A stretch of DNA of 64,000 nt, taken from NCBI RefSeq assembly GCF_028882275.1, contig NZ_JARBUT010000011.1, positions 124,001 through 188,000 of the forward strand, given 5' to 3'. Below, piece by piece: positions 16,798 to 24,848 of this stretch (positions within the stretch are counted from its first letter, which is position 1; each line of letters opens with the position of its first letter). Both the position numbers and the translations under genes were made by a program. A model generated the notes under the pieces. The model did not search any database and was not told the origin of the DNA. It saw only the letters and a list, made by a program, of their open reading frames with translations. The stretch comes from Nocardiopsis sp. N85 (lineage in GTDB: Bacteria > Actinomycetota > Actinomycetes > Streptosporangiales > Streptosporangiaceae).

Positions 16798-17760
16798 GTG
16801 CCCGACTACTCCGTTCTCGCCCCCGTCGCCCCCCTGCGGCCCGAACAGCTCCTGCCGTACGCGGCGCTGGTCCAATGGACCTCCGCGGCACGCCTGTGGC
16901 AGGGACAGACCACGGCCGTCGACCCCCACCAGATGTTCGCCGCGGTCTCCGCCGCCGGGTTCCGGGTGCCCTCGGCGACCGGTGTGACCCTGATGCCGCT
17001 GCGCCACCCCATGGAGGCCGCGCTCCAGGCCCGTACCCTGGCCGCCATCACCGGCCACCCGTTCGTCGCCGGCTTCGGACCCGCCGCCGCGATCTTCCAG
17101 GACGGCCTGATGCCTCGGGCCTACCGGAGCCCGATCAAGGCCGCCCGGGAGTACGTCACCATCGTCCGCGGTCTCCTGGACGGCGGCTCCGTCGACGTGG
17201 ACGGCGAGTACTTCCAGTGCTCCGGCGGGCTGCCCTCGCTGCCCTCCCCGCCGGTGGAGGTCGGCCTCGGTGTCCTGCGGCCGGGCATGGCCCGTCTCGC
17301 CGGCGAGGTCGCCGACACGGTGATCACCTGGCTGACGACCTCGGATTACGTGCGCGACACCATCGTCCCCGCCGTGCGCGAAGGGGCCGAGCGCGCGGGC
17401 CGTCCCATGCCGCGCATCGTGTGCATGACCCCTGTCGCCCTGGCCGGCGAGGACCGCGACCCGGTCCGTCTGGCCCTGGCGAGCAACCTCGCCCACATGT
17501 CCCTTCCGCACTACGTCGACATGTTGGGCCGGTCCGGAATCCACGTCGACGTGCGTCGGCCGGAGGAGGCCGCCAAGGCGCTCATCAAGGGCAGGGCGTT
17601 CCTCTACGGCACCGGCGACGAGGTGTCCCGCGACCTGGACGCCTACCACGAAGCCGGCGCCGACGAGGTCGTTCTCAACGTGAGCGGCGTCTGCCAGCTC
17701 CACGGCGCGGCCACCGCGCTGCGCGAGTTGGAGGCCATCCTGAAGGGCGTGGAACGGTGA
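16798..17760 (+). CDS. F420-dependent luciferase-like reductase (LanJ-type)
   Basis: This 320-residue protein is of the LLM flavin/F420 oxidoreductase family. Landmarks are LMPLRHPMEAALQARTLAAITGHPFVAGFGPA near residues 60-95, YVTIVRGLLDGGSVDVDGEYF near 117-137 and GVLRPGMARLAGEVADTVITW near 157-178. In the lexapeptide pathway an F420H2-dependent enzyme of this class reduces dehydroalanine to D-alanine. Its place between exporter and decarboxylase genes suggests the same job here. The GTG start follows AAGGAG, which overlaps the stop of the exporter gene. Cofactor choice (F420 rather than FMN) is inferred. Confidence 0.75.
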   Translation: MPDYSVLAPVAPLRPEQLLPYAALVQWTSAARLWQGQTTAVDPHQMFAAVSAAGFRVPSATGVTLMPLRHPMEAALQARTLAAITGHPFVAGFGPAAAIFQDGLMPRAYRSPIKAAREYVTIVRGLLDGGSVDVDGEYFQCSGGLPSLPSPPVEVGLGVLRPGMARLAGEVADTVITWLTTSDYVRDTIVPAVREGAERAGRPMPRIVCMTPVALAGEDRDPVRLALASNLAHMSLPHYVDMLGRSGIHVDVRRPEEAAKALIKGRAFLYGTGDEVSRDLDAYHEAGADEVVLNVSGVCQLHGAATALRELEAILKGVER

Positions 17761-18452
17761 ACGTCCCGCCGGAGTCCCGGGGAGCGCCCGCCCCGTCGGC
17801 CGACGCCGAGCCGGATCCGACGCTCCCCCTGCCCTTCTCCCGCCTCCTGCTCGTCGTCACCGGCTCGGTGTCCGCCGCGGACCTGCCGTTCTGGGGTACC
17901 TGGCTGCGTCTGTACCACGAGGATCTGGAGGTGCGCCTGGTCCTCACTCCGAGCGCGCGGCGCTTCCTCACCTCCGACGCGGTCGGCGGCCGGTTCGGCG
18001 GCGAGGTCCGGGACGACGTCTGGCCCGAGGGAGACGGTACCGCCCACCACGTCGAGTTCGCCGAGTGGGCCGACGCCGTGCTGATCTTCCCCGCCACCTT
18101 CGACTTCACCGCCCGGTTCGCGCTCGGCCGGGGCGACTCGCCCGCCCTGCTCGCCTCCCAGTGCACCACGGCCCCGATCGCCATCGCCCCCGCGCTGCCG
18201 CCGGGCGGGGCGCAGAGCCCCGCCCACCAGGAGCACCTGCGGGTCCTGAGAAGCCGCCCCAACGTGGTGGTCGTCCCCCCGCAACCCGGGGTCAGCATCA
18301 CCACGGGCCGACGGGACGCGTGGGCGCCCGCCCTGTTCCCCCACTGCCTGACGGAGCTGTCCGCGCTCCACGAGCGTCTGGCCGCCGGCCGCGCCCCCGA
18401 CACGGTCGAGGGCGCCGCCGACGCGCCGGTCGGGACCGGGAGGGACACGTGA
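17757..18452 (+). CDS. LanD-like flavoprotein cysteine decarboxylase
   Basis: This 231-residue protein belongs to the HFCD (EpiD/LanD) flavoprotein family. It has the conserved HVEFAEWADAVLIFPAT, where the first His corresponds to the catalytic His of EpiD, and a PASANT-like element PATFDFTARFALG. FMN-binding features include VTGSVSAADL near residue 39. These enzymes oxidatively decarboxylate a C-terminal peptide Cys to an enethiol, which then adds to Dha/Dhb to form AviCys or AviMeCys. All three precursors end in Gly-Cys, which fits. The GTG start overlaps the reductase stop (GTGA), and its end overlaps the next gene the same way. A 25-residue Pro-rich N-terminus is longer than usual. Confidence 0.85.
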   Translation: MNVPPESRGAPAPSADAEPDPTLPLPFSRLLLVVTGSVSAADLPFWGTWLRLYHEDLEVRLVLTPSARRFLTSDAVGGRFGGEVRDDVWPEGDGTAHHVEFAEWADAVLIFPATFDFTARFALGRGDSPALLASQCTTAPIAIAPALPPGGAQSPAHQEHLRVLRSRPNVVVVPPQPGVSITTGRRDAWAPALFPHCLTELSALHERLAAGRAPDTVEGAADAPVGTGRDT

Positions 18453-19357
18453 TCGACGTTCTGGAGGCGGAGGAGGACCGGACCGTCCTGCGCTCCTACG
18501 GCACACGCCTGCTGCGCACGACGGTGAGCCGCGACGAGAACGGGTTCGTGTGGGTCCGCCGGCCCGGCCCGGACGCCCCCGCCCCCTTCGCCCCGGCCCG
18601 GATCTCGGCGGACCCCGCCCTGGAGACGGCGGCGGTGGAAGGGGTCGGCGGTCTGCGCCTGGCCCTGGGCACCCCGGTGGGGGAGGGGCGCCTGTACCGG
18701 GCCTTCGGCCCGGACACGGTGGCCGGCCGTCTCCTCTACGGTGGCGGCGGACCGGGGCTCTCCGTCCACCTGCGCGGACTCGGTGCGATGCTTCGACACC
18801 TGCACGGGATCACCCCCGCGGAGGGGACGGCCGCCCTCGGTCGTCCCCGCGGACTGGACCGGCTCGGCCGGTGGCTGGCGGACCCGGCCCCGGAGCGCGT
18901 GGACGCCGCGGGCCGCGCGGCCCGGGAACGGCTCGGCGATCGCCGGTGGGGACTCCTCCGGGACTGGTACGGGGAACTCCTGGCCGCCGCACCCGCCCTC
19001 TGCCACGGGGCCCCGGGGCTGGGCTCCCTCGTCCCCGGCGGGGAGGGCGCCGCCGCCGTCCTGCTGACCGGGGAGGACCTGTCCGCCGGCCCCCCGGTCT
19101 TCGATCTCGGCTGGACCGTCGGCGAGCTGACCGAACTCGCCTGGCAGATGGGCCGGGGACGGGAGATCTGGCAGCCGCTCCTCACCGCCCTCTTCGAGGG
19201 GTACGGGGACGATCTCGGTCCCCACTGGTACCGCTGGGCGGCCCTGCGCACCGTCCTGCACACGCATGATTTCAGCACCTACACCGAAGCGGCGCCGGAC
19301 CTGGTCCCGAAGTACGCCGACTTCGTGGGGCACCTCATCGACGCGGAGGCGAAGTGA
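18449..19357 (+). CDS. degenerate APH-fold protein, candidate LanX-like cyclase or partner
   Basis: This 302-residue protein looks like a second, eroded phosphotransferase-fold protein. LRGLGAMLRHLHGI is followed by LCHGAPGLGSLVP where a kinase would have HGDxxxxN, and by PVFDLGWTVGELTELAW where the metal-binding aspartate loop would be. The catalytic Asp of HGD is replaced (CHGAP), so phosphotransfer is unlikely. Class V operons contain a third required protein of similar size, called LanX and proposed to act in ring closure; this gene is the best candidate by position. Identity with LanX is an inference from context. It overlaps both neighbours by 4 bases, so it is translated in step with them. 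Confidence 0.6.
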   Translation: MIDVLEAEEDRTVLRSYGTRLLRTTVSRDENGFVWVRRPGPDAPAPFAPARISADPALETAAVEGVGGLRLALGTPVGEGRLYRAFGPDTVAGRLLYGGGGPGLSVHLRGLGAMLRHLHGITPAEGTAALGRPRGLDRLGRWLADPAPERVDAAGRAARERLGDRRWGLLRDWYGELLAAAPALCHGAPGLGSLVPGGEGAAAVLLTGEDLSAGPPVFDLGWTVGELTELAWQMGRGREIWQPLLTALFEGYGDDLGPHWYRWAALRTVLHTHDFSTYTEAAPDLVPKYADFVGHLIDAEAK

Positions 19358-21888
19358 ACACGCGCATGCGACGGGGCGGGTTCCTCCGCACCCGCTTGGA
19401 CAACGGACTGCGGATCCTGCTGGCCCCCGACCGACGTTGGAGCCGCGTGGCGGTCGCCGTCCACTACGGTGTGGGCTTCCGCGCGGAGCCGCCGGGCCGG
19501 GAGGGTTTCGCCCACCTCTTCGAGCACCTCATGTTCGAGGGCAGCGAGAGCGTCCCCCGGGGCACCTTCCGCACCCATGTCCACGAGGTGGGCGGCATCG
19601 TCAACGGGACCACCCACCAGGACTACACCGATTACTACCAGGTGGTTCCGGAGCCCCTGCTGGAGCGCGTGCTGTTCCACGAAGCGGACCGGATGCGCGC
19701 CCCCGCCTTCACCCCCGAAGGGCTCTCCGCCCAACTGGAGGAGGTCGCCGAGGAGATCGAACGGGCCACGCGGGGGCGCGCCTACGGCGGACTGCCCTGG
19801 CCGCTGCTTCCCGGGGTCATGTACTCCCGCCACGCCAACGCCCACGACGGGTACGGCGACGCCGATGCCCTGCGCTCGGTCACCGTGGACGACTGCGCCG
19901 CCTTCTTCCACGACCACTACACACCGGGCAACGCCGTCCTGACGGTCACCGGCGCGTTCGATCCCGGCCGCGCCCTCGCGGCGATCCACCGCCACTTCGG
20001 GGACATCCCACCCCGGGAGCGGGTCCCCGTGCCCGACACCGCCGAACCGCCGCCGGTCGCCGACCGCTGGGCGCGCCACACCGAACCGAGGATCCCCGCC
20101 ACCGCCGTGGCCTTCGGCCTACCCCTGCCCGACCCCTCCGCCGACCTGCCCGGATACGTCGCCCACATGGTCCTGGCCCGGCTCGTGGAGGACGCCCACC
20201 GGGCCCCCGACGGCACCTCGGAACTCGGCGCGGCCTGCGGCTTCTTCGCGCCGCTCGACGCCCTCGCCCCCGACGCCATGGTCCTGAGCGGGGTGCTCCC
20301 CGCCGACACCTCGCCCGAGGCCCGGCTCGACCGGCTCCGCGCCCTGCTGGACACCTGGGGCACGGGTGCGGTGCCCGGCGTCCCCGACACCGTCCGAGCC
20401 CTCGTCGACGAGTACCGGGAACACCACGGATCCCTCGTCGAACACGGCCGGGCCCTGGGGCGCACCGAGATCCTCTTCGGACGCGCCGAGACGGTCGGCG
20501 AGATCCCCGACCTGCTGGACCGCACCGACCGGAGCGCCGTCGCCCGTGCCGCCCGGGACGCCGCCCGCGCACCCGTGGCCGCGCTCGTCATCGCCCCGGG
20601 ACCGGAACGGACCCGGCCGGCGCCGGCCCCGGCGTCCCGGACCGCGCCGACCGGACCCGGCGCGCGCGTCCTCGCCCGCACCCCTCGGGGACCCCGCACC
20701 CCGCCCCCGCCGGGGCCGGCGGATGAGGTCGCGGTGCCCGAACACGCCCAGGTCCGCACAGCCACCGGCACGCGGGTGGTCACCGTCCACGACGACCGCA
20801 CCGGAACCGCTCAGGTGCGGGCCCGCATCCCCCTGGGGGCCGTCGGCTGGTCGCGGCCGGGAGCGGTGGACGCGCTGGTGGCGGCGGTATCCGACCGGAT
20901 CCGCGAGGAGGCCGCCCGGCGCTCCCTGCGGGGCGGGCTCACCGTGTCCACCGACGGCCAGTGGCTGATGGTGTCCGGAGCCGTCGACCCCGCCCGGATC
21001 ACCGCGTGGGTCGACGTCCTGGCCTTGGCTGTCCTGCCCGACGGCCTGCGCTTCCGGGGCCCCGTCCCGCCCGTCCCGCGCACCAGCGAACGCACCCTCG
21101 ACGACCTCCAACGGCTGCTGTGGCTGGGCGGTGCGGACGACACCGCCACCGCCCCGGGGCCCGAGGACATCGCCCGCGGCATGCTCTCCCAGCCCGGCGC
21201 CGTGCTGACCCTGGTCGGCGACCTCGACCCCGGGCCGGTGGCGGAGCGGGCCCGGACGGCTCTGGAGCGGTGGCCGGGCGGCGGCGCCGTCCCCGTGCCC
21301 GTCGACCCGGGCACCCGACTGGAACGGCTGCCGGTCCCCGGCGCCCGGGACGTGTGGGTCGGCCTGTCGGCCCCCGAGCCCGTCGCGGGGCCCACGGAGG
21401 CCGAACGCTACCTGGCCACCGCGGTCTTCGGCGGCTACCACGCCTCCCGGCTCGCGCGACGGACCGAGGGGCTCTACGCGGCGGTCGTCGGCCGGGACGT
21501 CCTTCTGGACCGTCCCCGCGTCTACGTCCGCGCCAGGGTGCGGACGGAACTCGCCGACCGGGTGGCGGAGGACCTGCGCGAGCAGGCCCGCCTGGCGGTC
21601 ACCGAGCCGCCGGGGGGGACCGAGGTCGAGGCGGCCCGGGTGTACTGCGTCTCCCAGATGCTCTCGGCCCTGGACTCGCCCACGACCTTGGCCCACGTTC
21701 TGGTGTCCGTCCTGTCGGCCGGACGGGACGCCGACTGGCTGTGGCGGATCCCCGCCGAACTGCGCGCCGTGACCGTTCCCGGGGTGGCGCGCGCCACCCG
21801 GGCCCTCTTCCGGGAGGACGCCTTCGGCGGAGTCCTCCTCGGTGCGGTGTCCCCCCAGGTGATAGCCGGAGGAATAGGGAAGGGATAG
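19354..21888 (+). CDS. M16-family metalloprotease, two M16 halves (probable leader peptidase)
   Basis: This 844-residue protein carries the inverzincin motif H54-L-F-E57-H58 with the third zinc ligand at about Glu134 (EEVAEEIERA), spacing typical of M16. The second half (from about residue 470) has the same fold pattern but no HxxEH, as in pitrilysin-like enzymes where one half is inactive. A Pro/Arg-rich linker around 400-465 joins them. Class V operons often encode M16 proteases, sometimes as two separate polypeptides. Here both halves are fused. The likely task is removing the 34-residue leader near APAA. The GTG start overlaps the upstream stop by 4 bases. No signal peptide is visible, so action is cytoplasmic. 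Confidence 0.85.
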   Translation: MNTRMRRGGFLRTRLDNGLRILLAPDRRWSRVAVAVHYGVGFRAEPPGREGFAHLFEHLMFEGSESVPRGTFRTHVHEVGGIVNGTTHQDYTDYYQVVPEPLLERVLFHEADRMRAPAFTPEGLSAQLEEVAEEIERATRGRAYGGLPWPLLPGVMYSRHANAHDGYGDADALRSVTVDDCAAFFHDHYTPGNAVLTVTGAFDPGRALAAIHRHFGDIPPRERVPVPDTAEPPPVADRWARHTEPRIPATAVAFGLPLPDPSADLPGYVAHMVLARLVEDAHRAPDGTSELGAACGFFAPLDALAPDAMVLSGVLPADTSPEARLDRLRALLDTWGTGAVPGVPDTVRALVDEYREHHGSLVEHGRALGRTEILFGRAETVGEIPDLLDRTDRSAVARAARDAARAPVAALVIAPGPERTRPAPAPASRTAPTGPGARVLARTPRGPRTPPPPGPADEVAVPEHAQVRTATGTRVVTVHDDRTGTAQVRARIPLGAVGWSRPGAVDALVAAVSDRIREEAARRSLRGGLTVSTDGQWLMVSGAVDPARITAWVDVLALAVLPDGLRFRGPVPPVPRTSERTLDDLQRLLWLGGADDTATAPGPEDIARGMLSQPGAVLTLVGDLDPGPVAERARTALERWPGGGAVPVPVDPGTRLERLPVPGARDVWVGLSAPEPVAGPTEAERYLATAVFGGYHASRLARRTEGLYAAVVGRDVLLDRPRVYVRARVRTELADRVAEDLREQARLAVTEPPGGTEVEAARVYCVSQMLSALDSPTTLAHVLVSVLSAGRDADWLWRIPAELRAVTVPGVARATRALFREDAFGGVLLGAVSPQVIAGGIGKG

Positions 21889-21945
21889 CCGCCGCCGCTA
21901 TTCCTGTACGTGAAGCCAGACCGGTGGCACGAGGAGGAGCGGAAC

Positions 21946-22689
21946 ATGCGGATCGACCCGTCCGTGTACGGCGAGGGACTCGCCGACATCTATGACCTGA
22001 TCTACCCGGAGACCCCCGAGGCGGGCATGGCCGCGGCGTTCGTGCGGGACCGGACCCCCGAGGGCGGGTCGGTCCTGGAGTTCGGCGTCGGCACCGGTCG
22101 GATCGCCCTGCCCATGGCCGACCTGGGGTTGCGGGTCCACGGGGTGGACGCCTCACAGCGGATGCTGGACGTCCTGATGGAGAAGGCCGGTGACCGGGAG
22201 ATCACCTCCGCCCTCGGGGACTTCACCACGGTCGACTGCGGCGGCGTCCACGACACCGTGCTCATCGCCATCAACACCCTGTTCATGGTGCCCTCCCAGG
22301 AGCAGCAGATCGCCTGCTTCGAGAACGCCCGACGGCACCTCAAGGACGAGGGCAGGCTCGTGATCGAGGTCTACGAGCCCACCCGTTTCCACTCCCTGCC
22401 CACCGGTATGGACACCATGGTGCAGCACCTGGACCGGGAGTCCCTGCTGCTGTGCAGCATCCAGGTGGACAAGGTCAACCAGATCGCCGCTCTGGGGCAG
22501 GCCTACCTGCGTTCGGGCGAGCTGCGCAAGACGCCGGAGATCAGCCGGTACGCCTGGCCCGCCGAATTGGATCTGATGGCGCGTGTCGCGGGTATGCGTC
22601 TGGTGGAGCGTTACGAGGACTGGCTCGGGTCGGCCTTCGAACACCGCTCCCACCGGCACATCTCGGTGTACGAGCCGGTGACGGTCTGA
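21946..22689 (+). CDS. SAM-dependent methyltransferase (probable N-terminal methylation of lanthipeptide)
   Basis: This 247-residue class I methyltransferase has the SAM-binding motif VLEFGVGTGRIALPMADLG near residues 45-63, the acidic end of beta 2 (VHGVDASQRML) and motif II around GDFTTVDCGG. Class V lanthipeptides such as lexapeptide and cacaoidin are N,N-dimethylated at the amino terminus by an enzyme encoded in the cluster. This is the only methyltransferase in the operon. GAGGAGGAG lies upstream of the chosen ATG; a start 36 bases earlier has none. Target and degree of methylation are inferred. Confidence 0.8.
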   Translation: MRIDPSVYGEGLADIYDLIYPETPEAGMAAAFVRDRTPEGGSVLEFGVGTGRIALPMADLGLRVHGVDASQRMLDVLMEKAGDREITSALGDFTTVDCGGVHDTVLIAINTLFMVPSQEQQIACFENARRHLKDEGRLVIEVYEPTRFHSLPTGMDTMVQHLDRESLLLCSIQVDKVNQIAALGQAYLRSGELRKTPEISRYAWPAELDLMARVAGMRLVERYEDWLGSAFEHRSHRHISVYEPVTV

Positions 22690-22726
22690 CCCCTGCCCTC
22701 CTGGAACGAGAGACCGAGGAACGAAC

Positions 22727-22894
22727 ATGGACAATCCGGTAATGCTGGCGGCGGCGGCCGCCCTCGTCGTCTTCACCATCATCGCCGTCTACGTGGTCGG
22801 CCGGAAGCTGCCCTCCGGCGGCACCGGCAAGGGTGACGGCTCGGCGGCCGCCATGGGCGACTCCGCCGACGCCGGCGGTGGCGGCGGGGACTGA
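22727..22894 (+). CDS. 55-residue single-span membrane peptide
   Basis: A short gene encodes MDNPVMLAAAAALVVFTIIA followed by VYVVGRKLP and a Gly/Ser/Asp tail. Residues 5-25 form one clear membrane helix. The positively charged GRK just after it suggests an N-out or hairpin orientation with the acidic tail in the cytoplasm. The ATG has GAGGAACG upstream. It lies 37 bases after the methyltransferase gene and just before a strong terminator, so it is probably the last gene of the operon. It has no Cys and is not a precursor. Possible roles are immunity, transporter accessory or membrane anchor; none is shown. It is too short for ordinary gene calling. Confidence 0.65.
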   Translation: MDNPVMLAAAAALVVFTIIAVYVVGRKLPSGGTGKGDGSAAAMGDSADAGGGGGD

Positions 22895-22931
22895 GGTCCC
22901 GCCCCGAGCGGGGGCGCGGCACGATGATCCG

Positions 22932-22960
22932 GGGGGTCGGTCCGACGGACCGGCCCCCTT
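22932..22960 (+). terminator. terminator at end of lanthipeptide operon
   Basis: GGGGTCGGTC (22933-22942) pairs with GACCGGCCCC (22948-22957), one wobble pair, closing a five-base loop, followed by TT. It lies 38 bases after the small membrane peptide gene. Confidence 0.7.
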
Positions 22961-23081
22961 CCCGTTCCTCCGGGCCCCGCGAACCCCCTGGAGCAGGGCG
23001 GATCGTGTGATCCCCCTGTGAGGGCCCGGTGCCACCGTGAAGGTGTTGACATTCCGCCCACAGGAACAGGAGGGAGTGGCG

Positions 23082-23225
23082 ATGCGCGTCCACCCCACTT
23101 CGTCCGACGAACGCCGTGGATTCGAGTGGTTCCTCGACGAGGCCCACCACCTGGGGCCGCGCCGGTGGTCCCCCTGGGTGCGTCTCGCGACCGCGCTCAC
23201 GCGATGGGCGTTGACGGGACGATGA
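23082..23225 (+). CDS. small hypothetical protein, 47 residues
   Basis: A short frame starts at an ATG with a strong AGGAGGGAG upstream and encodes MRVHPTSSDERRGFEWFLDE followed by a basic, Trp-rich tail (RRWSPWVRLATALTRWALTGR). The C-terminal 20 residues could form an amphipathic helix. It sits 56 bases before the second ABC transporter pair on the same strand. No family is recognised, and it has no Cys. The strong ribosome-binding site is the main reason for listing it. Confidence 0.45.
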   Translation: MRVHPTSSDERRGFEWFLDEAHHLGPRRWSPWVRLATALTRWALTGR

Positions 23226-23281
23226 GCCGCTCCCGAGTGCCGGCCGCACCGGCCATCCGACACACGACAGGAGGCGATGAG

Positions 23282-24019
23282 ATGGAAGCGATCCGCATCG
23301 AGGGGATCACCAAGTCCTTCGGGAGGCACACGGTGGTGAACGGCGTCTCGTTCACCGTGGACTCCGGAACGGTCACCGGTTTCCTGGGCCCCAACGGGGC
23401 CGGGAAGACCACCACACTGCGCTGCCTGCTCGGGCTCGTCCGCCCCGACGCCGGCACGGCCCTGATCCACGGTCGACCGTACGTCGAGCTGACCGAGCCG
23501 ACGAAGCTGGTCGGCGCGGTCCTGGAGGCCACCAACCTGCACCCCGGCCGCACCGGCCGCAACCACCTGCGGGTCCTGTGCGACACGGCGGGGATCCCCC
23601 ACACCCGCGCGGACGAGGTCCTCGCCGAGGTCGGCCTGACCGAGGCCGGGCGACGGCGTGTCGGCACCTACTCCCTCGGCATGCGCCAGCGCCTTTCGAT
23701 GGCAGGGGCGCTGCTGGGCGACCCGAAGGTGCTCATCCTCGACGAGCCCGCCAACGGCCTGGACCCCCAGGGCATCGACTGGCTCCGGCGCTTCTTGCGC
23801 GGCCTGGCCGATCGGGGCGTCGCCGTGCTCGTGTCCAGCCATGTGCTGGCCGAGGTCGAACAGACCGTGGACAAGGTCGTGATCATCTCCGGGGGCGGCC
23901 TCGTCGCCCAGGGCGGACTGTCCGAACTCACCGGCGCCGGGGAGAGCCTGCACGACGCCTTCCTGCGCCTGACCGACTCCGATGGCGCGCGCGTGCCCCA
24001 GCTGGGAGGGACCAAGTGA
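23282..24019 (+). CDS. ABC transporter ATPase (possible immunity transporter)
   Basis: This 245-residue ATPase has Walker A FLGPNGAGKTTTLR near residue 37, the variant signature YSLGMRQRLSMAGALL, Walker B VLILDEPANGLDPQ and the H-loop VSSHV. It resembles the BcrA/LtnF/CcmA type used with a separate permease. AGGAGG is 7 bases before the ATG. The permease gene overlaps its end by 4 bases. In lantibiotic clusters such pairs often provide self-protection by pumping the product off the membrane. It follows the lanthipeptide terminator and is probably a separate transcription unit. Confidence 0.88.
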   Translation: MEAIRIEGITKSFGRHTVVNGVSFTVDSGTVTGFLGPNGAGKTTTLRCLLGLVRPDAGTALIHGRPYVELTEPTKLVGAVLEATNLHPGRTGRNHLRVLCDTAGIPHTRADEVLAEVGLTEAGRRRVGTYSLGMRQRLSMAGALLGDPKVLILDEPANGLDPQGIDWLRRFLRGLADRGVAVLVSSHVLAEVEQTVDKVVIISGGGLVAQGGLSELTGAGESLHDAFLRLTDSDGARVPQLGGTK

Positions 24020-24789
24020 AGAACCTGATCAGAGCGGAACTCCGCAAGACGTTCACCACCTCCGCGTGGTGGGTGCTGCTCCTGTGCATGACGGCCTGGA
24101 TCGGCCTGTCCCTGGCGATGGTGGTCGCCACCGCCGGGATGCAGGGGCTGCCCGGACGCGACGATCCCGGGTTCGCCCCCTGGGCGTGGCCGCAGGCCGC
24201 CACCGGGGCGATCTTCGCGATGGTGCTGGGCATCCTCTCCGTGACCACGGAGTTCCAGCACCGCACCATCACCCCCACCTTCCTCGCCGAACCGCGACGC
24301 GGCCGCGTGGTGGCGGCCAAGCTGGTGGCCGCGGCCGGCACGGGTGTGTTCCTCGGCGTGGTGGCCATCGCCCTGACCTCGGCGGTGCTGATCCCGTCGA
24401 TCCTGCTCTCCGGCGGTTCCCTCCACCTGGCCGACAACCAGGTGCCCCGTATCCTGATGGGCTCTCTGACGGGGTACGTGCTCTACGCGCTGCTCGGTCT
24501 GGCCCTGGGAACGCTGGTGCGCCACCAGATCGGCGCCCTGGTCATCGGTGTCCTGTGGGCGATGCTCGTCGAACCGGTGCTGACGGCGATCCCCCCGCTG
24601 TCCGACGTCACCAAGTGGCTGCCCGGCAGCGCCGTCGCCGCCCTCTACGACACCGGCATGGACCTCTCGGAGTTCGGCCTCGGCGGTGACCTGTTGCCGG
24701 TCTGGATCGCGGCCCTGACCCTGCTCGGGTACGTCGCCCTGTTCACCCTGGTCGCCTCCGCGACCACACTGCGCCGCGACATCGCCTGA
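24016..24789 (+). CDS. ABC-2 type permease, partner of the preceding ATPase
   Basis: This 257-residue membrane protein has about six spans: near residues 15-38, 60-78, 100-130, 150-178, 180-200 and 225-250. A typical ABC-2 feature is SVTTEFQHRTITPTFLAEPRR in the second quarter, which in this family recognises the ATPase. The GTG start overlaps the ATPase stop (GTGA). The genes form a two-gene unit next to the lanthipeptide operon and are best explained as export or immunity, though a role independent of the cluster cannot be excluded. Confidence 0.85.
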   Translation: MKNLIRAELRKTFTTSAWWVLLLCMTAWIGLSLAMVVATAGMQGLPGRDDPGFAPWAWPQAATGAIFAMVLGILSVTTEFQHRTITPTFLAEPRRGRVVAAKLVAAAGTGVFLGVVAIALTSAVLIPSILLSGGSLHLADNQVPRILMGSLTGYVLYALLGLALGTLVRHQIGALVIGVLWAMLVEPVLTAIPPLSDVTKWLPGSAVAALYDTGMDLSEFGLGGDLLPVWIAALTLLGYVALFTLVASATTLRRDIA

Positions 24790-24848
24790 GCGCCTCGGAG
24801 GGCGGCCCCACCGCTCTCCTCACCGGGACGAAGCCAAGGAGGAAGCAG

